Assembly: GCA_947652605.1 (NCBI GenBank)
Contig: OX393581.1
Location: forward strand, 10,916,640 to 10,980,639
DNA: 64,000 nucleotides
DNA from: Elmis aenea
Lineage: Eukaryota > Arthropoda > Insecta > Coleoptera > Elmidae
Direction: 5' to 3'
Shown here piece by piece: positions 33,550-44,900 of this stretch. Under the pieces are notes generated by a model. It was given only the letters and a program-made list of their open reading frames with translations. It was not told where the DNA came from and did not search any database. Each line of letters starts with the position of its first letter. The first letter of the stretch is position 1. A program made the position numbers and the translations under genes.

Positions 33550-36500
33550 TATTTAGGCCTCAAATATGAATTTATAAAGTATAGTGGACTCGGTCAGTTG
33601 GGAACTTGAATAGAAATGTAATTTTTTTAGGAAACGAATGAGTTATTAAAAAATTTCTTTTGGATCGTTGCTGTCGAGAGACATTTAGGAGTAAAAATCC
33701 AATGAAAATTAAACGAAGCTGTATTTAGGCCTCAAATATGAATTTATAAAGTATAGTGGACTCGGTGAGTTGGGAACTTGAATAGAAATGTAATTTTTTT
33801 AGGTAACGAATGAGTTATTAAAAAATTGCTTTTGGATTGGTGCTGTCGAGAGACATTTATTAGTAAAAATCCAATAAAAATTAAACGAAGCTGTATTTAG
33901 GCCTCAAATATGAATTTATAAAGTATAGTGGACTCGGTGAGTTGGGAACTTGAATAGAAATGTAATTGTTTTAGGTAACGAAAGAGTTATTAAAAAATTG
34001 CTTTTGGATCGTTGCTGTCGAGAGACATTTATTAGTAAAAATCCAATGAAAATTAAACGAAGCTGTATTTACGCCTATAATATAAATTTATAAAGTATAG
34101 TGGACTCGGTCAGTTGGGAACTTGAATAGAATTGTAATTTTTTTAGATAACGAAAGAGTTATTAAAAAATAGCTTTTGGATCGTTGCTGTCGAGAGACAT
34201 TTAATAGTAAAAATCCAATGAAAATTAAACGAAGCTGTCTTTAGGCCTCAAATATGAATTTATAAAGTATAGTGGACTCGATCAGTTGGGAACTTGAATA
34301 GAAATGTAATTTTTTTAGATAACGAATGAGTTATTAAAAAATAGCTTATGGATCGTTGCTGTCGAGAGACATTTATTAGTAAAAATCCAATGAAAATTAA
34401 ACGAAGCTGTATTTAGGCCTCAAATGTGAATTTATAAAGTATAGTGGACTCGGTCAGTTAGGAACTTGAATAGAAATGTAATTTTTTTAGATAACGAATG
34501 AGTTATTAAAAAATTGCTTTTGGATCGGTGATGTCGAGAGACATTTATTAGTAAAAATCCAATGAAAATTAAACGAAGCTGTATTTACGCCTAAAATATG
34601 AATTTATAAAGTATAGTGGACTCGGTCAGTTGGGAACTTGAATAGAATTGTAATTTTTTTAGATAACGAAAGAGTTATTAAAAAATTGCTTTTGGATCGT
34701 TGCTGTCGAGAGACATTTAATAGTAAAAATCCAATGAAAATTAAACGAAGCTGTATTTAGGCCTCAAATATGAATTTATAAAGTATAGTGGACTCGGTGA
34801 GTTGGGAACTTGAATAGAAATGTAATTTTTTTAGGAAACGAATGAGTTATTAAAAAATTTCTTTTGGATCGTTGCTGTCGAGAGACATTTAGGAGTAAAA
34901 ATCCAATGAAAATTAAACGAAGCTGTATTTAGGCCTCAAATATGAATTTATAAAGTATAGTGGACTCGGTGAGTTGGGAACTTGAATAGAAATGTAATTT
35001 TTTTTAGGTAACGAATGAGTTATTAAACAATTGCTTTTGGATCGGTGCTGTCGAGAGACATTTATTAGTAAAAATCCAATGAAAATTAAACGAAGCTGTA
35101 TTTATGCCTCAAATATGAATTTATAAAGTATAGTGGACTCGGTGAGTTGGGAACTTGAATAGAAATGTAATTTTTTTAGATAACGAAAGAGTTATTAAAA
35201 AATTGCTTTTGGATCGTTGCCGTCGAGAGACATTTATTAGTAAAAATCTAATGAAAATTAAACGAAGCTGTATTTACGCCTAAAATATAAATTTATAAAG
35301 TATAGTGGACTCGGTCAGTTGGGAACTTGAATAGAATTGTAATTTTTTTAGATAACGAAAGAGTTATTAAAAAATTGCTTTTGGATCGTTGCTGTCGAGA
35401 GACATTAAATAGTAAAAATTCAATGAAAATTAAACGAAGCTGTGTTTAGGCCTCAAATATGAATTTATAAAGTATAGTGGACTCGATCAGTTGGGAACTT
35501 GAATAGAAATGTAATTTTTTTAGATAACGAATGAGTTATTAAAAAATAGCTTTTGGATCGTTACTGTCGAGAGACATTTATTAGTAAAAATCCAATGAAA
35601 ATTAAACGAAGCTGTATTTAGGCCTCAAATGTGAATTTATAAAGTATTGTGGACTCCGTCAGTTGGGAACTTGAATAGAAATGTAATTTTTTTAGATAAC
35701 GAATGAGTTATTAAAAAATTTCTTTTGGATCGTTGCTGTCGAGAGACATTTATTAGTAAAAATCCAATGAAAATTAAACGAAGCTGTATTTAGGCCTCAA
35801 ATATGAATTTATAAAGTATAGTGGACTTGGTCAGTTGGGAACTTGAATAGAAATGTAATTTTTTTAGATAACGAAAGAGTTATTAAAAAATTGCTTTTGG
35901 ATCGGTGCTGTCGAGAGACATTTATTAGTAAAAATCCAATGAAAATTAAACGAAGCTGTATTTACGCCTAAAATATGAATTTATAAAGTATAGTTAACTC
36001 GGTCAGTTGAGAACTTGAATAGAATTGTAATTTTTTTAGATAACGAAAGAGTTATTAAAAAATTGCTTTTGGATCGTTGCTGTCGAGAGACATTTAATAG
36101 TAAAAATCCAATGAAAATTAAACGAAGCTGTATTTAGGCCTCAAATATGAATTTATGAAGTAAAGTGGACTCGATCAGTTGGGAACTTGAATAGAAATGT
36201 AATTTTTTTAGGAAACGAATGAGTTATTAAAAAATTGCTTTTGGATCGTTGCTGTCGAGAGACATTTAGGAGTAAAAATCCAATGAAAATTAAACGAAGC
36301 TGTATTTACGCCTCAAATATGAATTTATAAAGTATAGTGGACTCGGTGAGTTGGAAACTTGAATAGAAATGTAATTTTTTTAGGTAACGAATGAGTTATT
36401 AAAAAATAGCTTTTGGATCGTTGCTGTCGAGAGACATTTATTAGTAAAAATCCAATGAAAATTAAACGAAGCTGTATTTAGGCCTCAAATATGAATTTGT

Positions 36501-37506
36501 AAAGTATAGTGGACTCGATCAGTTGGGAAGTTGAATAGAAATGTAATTTTTTTAGGTAACGAATAAGTTATTAAAAAATTGCTTTTGGATCGGTGAAGTC
36601 GAGAGGCATTTATTAGTAAAAATCCAATGAAAATTAAACGAAGATGTATTTAGGCCTCAAACATGAATTTATAAAGTATAGTGGACACGGTCAGTTGGGA
36701 ACTTGAATAGAAATGTAATTATTTTAGGTAACGAAAGAGCTATTAAAAAATTGCTTTTGGATCGTTGCTGTCGAGAGACATTTAGGAGTAAAAATTCAAT
36801 GAAAATTAAACGAAGCTGTATTTAGGCCTCAAATATGAATTTATAAAGTATAGTGGACTCGATCAGTTGGGAACTTGAATAGAAATGTAATTTTTTTAGA
36901 TAACGAATGAGTTATTAAAAAATTTCTTTTGGATCGTTGCTGTCGAGAGACATTTATTAGTAAAAATCCAATGAAAATTAAACGAAGCTGTATTTAGGCC
37001 TCAAATATGAATTTATAAAGTATAGTGGACTCGGTCAGTTGGGAACTTGAATAGAATTGTAATTTTTTTAGATAACGAAAGAGTTATTAAAAAATTGCTT
37101 TTGGATCGTTGCTGTCGAAAGACATTTAATAGTAAAAATCCAATGAAAATTAAACGAAGCTGTGTTTAGGCCTCAAATATGAATTTATGAAGTAAAGTGG
37201 ACTCGATCAGTTGGGAACTTGAATAGAAATGTAATTTTTTTAGGAAACGAATGAGTTATTAAAAAATTGCTTTTGGATCGTTGCTGTCGAGAGACATTTA
37301 GGAGTAAAAATCCAATGAAAATTAAACGAAGCTGTATTTACGCCTCAAATATGAATTTATAAAGTATAGTGGACTCGGTGAGTTGGAAACTTGAATAGAA
37401 ATGTAATTTTTTTAGGTAACGAATGAGTTATTAAAAAATAGCTTTTGGATCGTTGCTGTCGAGAGACATTTATTAGTAAAAATCCAATGAAAATTAAACG
37501 AAGCTG
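33550..37506. repeat. Satellite higher-order block, copy 2 (23 monomers, 3957 bp)
   Basis: This is the second copy of the 23-monomer block, differing from copy 1 at scattered single bases (for example ATTTATGCC versus ATTTACGCC near 33381 and 37338). The final monomer or two already depart from copy 1 and instead match the 6-monomer unit that follows. The boundary is approximate. Confidence 0.8.
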
Positions 37507-38400
37507 TATTTAGGCCTCAAATATGAATTTGTAAAGTATAGTGGACTCGATCAGTTGGGAACTTGAATAGAAATGTAATTTTTTTAGGTAACGAATAAGT
37601 TATTAAAAAATTGCTTTTGGATCGGTGAAGTCGAGAGGCATTTATTAGTAAAAATCCAATGAAAATTAAACGAAGATGTATTTAGGCCTCAAACATGAAT
37701 TTATAAAGTATAGTGGACACGGTCAGTTGGGAACTTGAATAGAAATGTAATTATTTTAGGTAATGAAAAAGAGCTATTAAAAAATTGCTTTTGGATCGTT
37801 GCTGTCGAGAGACATTTAGGAGTAAAAATCCAATGAAAATTAAACGAAGCTGTATTTAGGCCTCAAATATGAATTTATAAAGTATAGTGGACTCGATCAG
37901 TTGGGAACTTGAATAGAAATGTAATTTTTTTAGATAACGAATGAGTTATTAAAAAATTTCTTTTGGATCGTTGCTGTCGAGAGACATTTATTAGTAAAAA
38001 TCCAATGAAAATTAAACGAAGCTGTATTTAGGCCTCAAATATGAATTTATAAAGTATAGTGGACTCGGTCAGTTGGGAACTTGAATAGAATTGTAATTTT
38101 TTTAGATAACGAAAGAGTTATTAAAAAATTGCTTTTAGATCGTTGCTGTCGAAAGACATTTAATAGTAAAAATCCAATGAAAATTAAACGAAGCTGTGTT
38201 TAGGCCTCAAATATGAATTTATAAAGTATAGTGGACTCGATCAGTTGGGAACTTGAATAGAAATGTAATTTTTTTAGGAAACGAATGAGTTATTAAAAAA
38301 TTGCTTTTGGATCGTTGCTGTCGAGAGACATTTAGGAGTAAAAATCCAATGAAAATTAAACGAAGCTGTATTTAGGTTTCAAATGTGAATTTATAAAGTA
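37375..38400. repeat. Satellite 6-monomer unit, extra tandem copy (about 1032 bp)
   Basis: The six monomers at about 36343-37374 are repeated here. GTCGAGAGGC occurs at 36598 and 37630 (1032 bp apart, six times 172) and GTCGAAAGAC recurs near 37114 and 38148. A two-base insertion in the second copy near 37765 (TAATGAAAAAGAGC) shifts later sites to a 1034 bp offset. Confidence 0.8.
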
Positions 38401-39952
38401 TAGTGGACTCGGTGAGTTGGGAACTTGAATAGAAATGTAATTTTTTTAGGTAACGAATGAGTTATTAAAAAATTGCTTTTGGATCGTTGCTGTCGAGAGA
38501 CATTTATTAGTAAAAATCGAATGAAAATTAAACGAAGCTGTATTTAGGCCTCAAATATGAATTTATAAAGTATAGTGGACTTGGTCAGTTGGGAACCTGA
38601 ATAGAAATGTAATTTTTTTAGGTAACGAATGAGTTATTAAAAAATAGCTTTTGGATCGGTGATGTCGAGAGGCATTTATTAGTAAAAATCCAATGAAAAT
38701 TAAATGAAGCTGTATTTAGGCCTCAAATATGAATTTATAAAGTATAGTGGACTCGGTCAGTTGGGAACTTGAATAGAATTGTAATTTTTTTAGATAACGA
38801 AAGTTATTAAAAAATTGCTTTTGGATCGGTGCTGTCGAGAGATATTTATTAGTAAAAATCCAATGAAAATTAAACGAAGCTGTATTTACGCCTAAAATAT
38901 GAATTTATAAAGTATAGTGGACTCGGTCAGTTGGGAACTTGAATAGAATTGTAATTTTTTTAGATAACGAAAGAGTTATTAAAAAATTGCTTTTGGATCG
39001 TTGCTGTCGAGAGACATTTAATAGTAAAAATCCAATGAAAATTAAACGAAGCTGTGTTTAGGCCTCAAATATGAATTTATAAAGTATAGTGGACTCGATC
39101 AGTTGGGAACTTGAATAGAAATGTAATTTTTTTAGGAAACGAATGAGTTATTAAAAAATTGCTTTTGGATCGTTGCTGTCGAGAGACATTTAGGAGTAAA
39201 AATCCAATGAAAATTAAACGAAGCTGTATTTAGGCCTCAAATGTGAATTTATAAAGTATAGTGGACTCGGTGAGTTGGGAACTTGAATAGAAATGTAATT
39301 TTTTTAGGTAACGAATGAGTTATTAAAAAATAGCTTTTGGATCGTTGCTGTCGAGAGACATTTATTAGTAAAAATCCAATGAAAATTAAACGAAGCTGTA
39401 TTTAGGCCTCAAATATGAATTTATAAAGTATAGTAGACTCGGTCAGTTGGGAACCTGAATAGAAATGTAATTTTTTTAGGTAACGAATGAGTTATTAAAA
39501 AATTGCTTTTGGATCGGTGATGTCGAGATGCATTTATTAGTAAAAATCCAATGAAAATTAAATGAAGATGTATTTAGGCCTCAAACATGAATTTATAAAG
39601 TATAGTGGACACGGTCAGTTGGGAACTTGAATAGAAATGTAATTATTTTATGTAACGAAAGAGCTATTAAAAAATTGCTTTTGGATCGGTGCTGTCGAGA
39701 GACATTTAGGAGTAAAAATCCAATGAAAATTAAACGAAGCTGTATTTAGGCCTCAAATATGAATTTATAAAGTATAGTGGACTCAGTCAGTTGGGAACTT
39801 ACATGAAAATAAAAAATTTTGTGATAGAGAATGAGTTATTAAAAAATTGCTTTTGGATTGGTACTGTCCAGAGTTTATTAGTAAAAATCCAATGAAAATT
39901 AAACGAAGCTGTATTTAGGTCTCAAATATGGATTTACAAAGTATACTGTACA

Positions 39953-41520
39953 TGGGTCCGTGTCCGCTGCACCCCCGAATTTCTAAGCCACCGTATACAT
40001 GGTTAAAACCAATCTGCATTTACTTAAAAATACAAATTTTGCTAAAACTATATACATAACAGTAAATTAAAGGCCTTTGTTGTATCAAAAAACTACCTCA
40101 ATGTAAAATAAAATCTGGTCAATTCATACGTTTATTATTTTATAAGTACATATATGTTCACATTAACATTAGATTTACGACATTATTTCTACATGTAACA
40201 ACTTAAAATGTAATTACAATACATATAAATAATTCTTGCTTAAAGCTAATTTAATACTGTAAAAAAACTACACTAAGAATTTGAAATTATTTGGCTTAGA
40301 TACAATAAAAAAAACACAGTACTTGAAAGTGGTTGTAAAGTAATTTTTTTTAAAGAACAAATTTTGCCCAGATATATGAATATCAATTTATTTTGATAAA
40401 ATTACTTTCATAACTTAATTTTTGTCTAAATATCTTCTTCTTCTTAATCGGTTCCTCTTGTACCTTTCGGTGTCTAAATATCTGAATGTATATAAAAATA
40501 TATTAAAAAACCCAAAATTTGAATTGAAATTATCCTCATTTTGAGAAAGTATAGAAACGTACAAACATACTCTTTAAAAAATTTGTATTTTTCAACTCGA
40601 GTTTCACTAATTAAAAAACATACCTTAGATCAAAATTTTGAGCAATGTATAATCTTTTCTTTTTTAAAGTTTGTTTAAATGCACAAATACAAAAAACAAT
40701 TTTTTCATAAGCAAACGGTCACAAGTCAAAATTTGTCAAATAAGTAGTAACATAATATTTTCAGTCAATTTGTAATCATTTTACTACAAAACATACACTT
40801 AACAAGTCAAAAATACATTAATTGTCCTTAATTCAAATGTATTTGCTTTATATTTGCGAAGAACTCGAAAATCGGTTTGTAAATTTGAGGTTAGATTTTC
40901 TTAGTTTTTATATTTTTCATTGTAACTTAATTAAAAACTAATATTTTGTAAAAATATCAATTGAAAACAATAAAACCAGACTTAAATTATGTAGTAGATG
41001 TTAAAATCAATAACTACTGCTTTTGTAAGTGTATAAAATACTCAATTTAAAAGTTCGTGATGGTTCCTCCCGATTTACAGATTAGCGAAAATCGACTTTA
41101 ATGTGTATAACAATAAAACGGCAATATAGAAGATAAATGGCACATTGTAATTTAATTCCTTAGATTTTTAGCCACTTTTAAGTGATAATATATGTATTAA
41201 GTATTAGTATCTTGAAACACTGTTACAAATATAATTTTTAAGAAAAAAATCAAGGTAATTGATACATGACAAATTTGACTTTTTTTTTTGGTTTAAATTC
41301 ATTATTTTTGCAAAAAACTGATGTACGTGGGCAAAATGACAACTATTATTACTGAGCAAATTAATTTCAAACGTATTTTAACCTAACTTTTTGAAGCTTT
41401 GGGGAGTATTTTAATTTTTTTATAATGTTTAATTTAACGAAAAGGATGTCTGTAGAATTTTTAAGTTAAATTGTGATCGTGTACTGTGGCATTTTAAGTG
41501 CGAAGTTCAAAATTAATATA
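39953..41520. other. No gene seen between satellite and Ric-8
   Basis: Very AT-rich DNA. A TTCTTCTTCTTAATCGGTTC segment near 40433 resembles a common dispersed repeat. The Ric-8 3' UTR lies just below 41966. Confidence 0.4.
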
Positions 41521-41565
41521 CAGGGTAAATCATTATGGCAGTATTTCCAGATTTTGCCTGCCCTG
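41521..41565. mobile_element. 45 bp miniature inverted-repeat remnant
   Basis: CAGGG and CCCTG ends with TA outside both (extended TATACAGGG / CCCTGTATA) enclose only about 35 bp. It looks like an extreme internal deletion of a TA-target element such as those elsewhere in the window. Confidence 0.45.
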
Positions 41566-41965
41566 TATATCGATGGTAGCTGAAACATGATGTATATAAA
41601 TCAAAACTGTGTCTTTATCATTTTGAATTATATTCAGACCCACACAAGTAGTTAAAAACAACAAAATTCTTTAATATGTCCCACAACAACAAAGATTTAG
41701 AGAAAATTGTGGAAGAATAAAGATCACACCCATATAAATACATACATTTAAAAATTTATCACATTGAATCAATCAGTAGAATAAATATGCACCATAAAAA
41801 ATATTAAAAATTGACATCCAATGACTAATTGCGAACGTCAAATCGATTAAATACTTAATATTGTTTTCAATAATAAAATATTTGGATATATCTTATGCGT
41901 ACGTCGCTTATTATATTTCTGAATATATGTTAAGACATAAATATTCTACTTTGACACGAATTTTT

Positions 41966-44900
41966 TTAATCGTCGTCATTATTCCGATGTACTTGCTGCG
42001 CCGGCAAACTTTCTTGTAACTGTAGAACGTGTTCGATTGGTTCGGGTCGTCCGTCTTCACCGATTCGACAAGGCTGAACGATTCCCTGCCTTGTTAAATT
42101 ATCCATTAGGTCTACAAGTTTCATCGCTTCGTATTCTTTCTGTTAAGTTAGTAAAAAAATTCATATATGAAAAAATTAATTCAGAAAACAGATTTATGTG
42201 GGTTTAAACAATTCCACCAAGGCAAATTGATAGCTCTGATATTAAAAAAGCCCCTTCAGATTTAAATGAAACTGCATATTATTTACTTTTGTTTAAATTT
42301 TACCTAAAAAACATTATTTTGTCGTTTGTACTGCAGTTTCACTTGATAGTTTACATTTCATAACATTTTCTATAGTCCCACACTACACCGAGTGTAACTG
42401 AAATCAGGCTTACCCCCCTTTTTTTCTTTGGTTTTAATTTTAGACAACTGAAATTTCAAAAATGCGACATGTGCAAAAACCGGATTTTCTAAACATATGT
42501 ACACTTTTGTTTCACTTCCGGTTTCTCCGGAAATGACCCTAACTTTGTTATTTTAAAGGGAACACTCTGTGTATTATTAAATTTTTGAAAAAAAAAAAAG
42601 CAATTTTGAATACAAATGCACTATTTTTGTTAATTTTTATAACCTCAAATAATTTTGGGACAAAAATTACATTTTTTAATAAGTGTGCTGTGACTGAATT
42701 GAATAGAGTATTTTCGGATGAATTCAACAATAACTAACTCGGCTTTTAGTGTTTTATTTTCTGTTGTTTTTAAAAAATATTATTGACATTTTTTAAATGT
42801 AAATGGATAAATGAATTAAAATCAAAACAAAAATTTTGTTCAACATACTAATAAATATTGTGAAAAACTTCGGAAGGTAATTCCTTATTAAAAATTTAAA
42901 AAATTAACCAACTAAATCAAGTTGCAAGAAACTACTGTCAGTTTGTTGTCAAATATTATTGTTGTTTATCATTTAAAACTTTGATAATGGTAGTTAAAGT
43001 TACAAAATCAGAGCAATTGAAATTTTAATGATAAACAACAATAAACTTTGACAACAAACTGACAGTAATTACAGCCACTTGATTTTGTGTTAGTTTTATC
43101 AATTGTTTTTATTAACTTAATTTTAAAATAAAACCCTTGGTATTGATGTTTCCTACTGTATTTTTTTATTCTGCATCCGATGATGTAAAAATAAACAGGA
43201 TTTTTCATTAAAAACAATTAATTTGCAGTCATTTCCTGCTAAAAATTGAAAATACCACCAATAAATCCTTTGTTATGCCGTTTAGTTGTTTATTATATGC
43301 AACATCACTTGTTTACGAAATCATGGCAAACTTTCATAATGACATTTTTTTTAACAAAATTAGCCATATCTCGGTTATTTTTTGCTACAATTATACAAAA
43401 CTACATACAGGGTGAGGCATCACTTATGACACCCCCACTTATTATGTTATTGGAAAGAATGATCAAAAAAAGTTTCAAATAAAAGATGCTTGATACAATA
43501 TTTCCCAAAATATTGTCATGTCAAATATCGTTTTCTTTTGTTTTTTTAGGAGTTACGGCACCATATTTGTTTTTTTTTTAAATGGCACCATGCATATTTT
43601 TTATATGGTTTGAAAGACATTTTTTTTCTCTTTTCGAAGCACTAAAAATTTTATACCCTTACATAACAAAATTTTTAAGAAAATCGCAAAAGAACAATTT
43701 GGTTTTAAAAGCGTACGGTATTAATTATTTTACAATAGTAGGCATTGAAAATGATCCAAAACGGTAAAAAAGTATAATTCTGACCTGTTCTTCAGTCATA
43801 TTAGCCATGGGGCTGGGTCTAGGGGCCTCATAGCAGCCAACTACAGGATTTATTCCATGCTTATGTTCCCTATACTCTTCAGTATCGCTATCTTCACTGT
43901 CTGAACTGTATTTACATTCACCTACAGAAGGACCACCACCCAGTAAACCACGAGTTGCTAACAAACCGGCTGCATTACCATATCCAGAATATTTAATCAT
44001 TCGACCCACTGAAATAAATAAGTAAAAAACACAAATCTAGCAATTTTCAATTTAAAATGTTGTCAATACTACACAAGTTGTTAAATTTTGAAAATAAACA
44101 TTAATAAAAAATTATACCGGGTGATTCAGTTTCACTGTCGCACCCCTATAACTTTTTAATTATTGAAAATAACTCCAACAAACCTTATATTTTTGAAACG
44201 GCAACAAATTCTCTATTAATGATGTGCATTTGTTATCTCTATGACGTATGTCAAATCCGCGATAGGCAACTGTTTTTTTTTTAAAATTACATAGTATACA
44301 TGTTTTTGTTGATTCGGATAGAGAATTTAATTCTGAATCCGACCAAGTATTAAAAAAGTATGCATACATAAGAAAACTTTTGAGAAAAATCAGTTCAAAG
44401 TTTATTCTGATTTTTCTCGAAAATTTTCTTATGTATGCACACTATTTTAATACATGGTCGGATTCAGAATTAAATTCTCTATCCGAATCAACAACAAAAT
44501 GTATACTATGTAATTTAAAAAAAAAAAACAGTTGCCTATCGCGGATTTGACATACGTCATCGTGGAGATAACAAATGCACATCATTTAATAGAGAATTTG
44601 TCGCCGTTTCCAAATATGTAAGGTTTGTTGGGGTTATTTTCAATAATTAAAAAGTTATAGGGGTGCGACAGTCAAACTGAATCACCCGGTATTTGAGGCA
44701 TTAAAATATACTGTAAAAAACACTTTTATTATAAGAGATCATTAAACTGGTTTCAACTACTCAAAAACTTTATACACGTTAAAAAACTCACCATTTTCTT
44801 TGCATAAAATAAAAAGAATATCGGCAGTAAGATCTCGCACGTTTGTAAGAGGTGTAGTAAGCAGTCGACACATACAGTTTCTCAAAGTATTGCCTTGTTC

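Larger units (their letters stand above)
27826..39952. repeat. Satellite DNA array, about 70 monomers of 171-172 bp with higher-order structure
   Basis: A single monomer repeats head-to-tail across about 12.1 kb. The anchor TCGAGAGACATTTA falls at 28171, 28342, 28513, 28685 and 28857, giving steps of 171, 171, 172 and 172 bp. Fixed blocks include AATCCAATGAAAATTAAACG, GCTGTATTTAGGCCTCAAAT, AGTATAGTGGACTCGGTCAG and GAGTTATTAAAAAATTGC. Most monomers differ at only a few sites (for example TAGGCCTCAA versus TACGCCTAAA, and GATAACG versus GGAAACG or GGTAACG). The outermost units are much more divergent: 27826-28005 is partly deleted and 39790-39952 is degenerate. There is no long open reading frame. 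It lies between NDUFA9 and Ric-8. Confidence 0.97.

Noticed and set aside
27826..39952. CRISPR-like array
   Set aside because: Repeats are head-to-tail over the full unit without unique spacers; this is eukaryotic satellite DNA.
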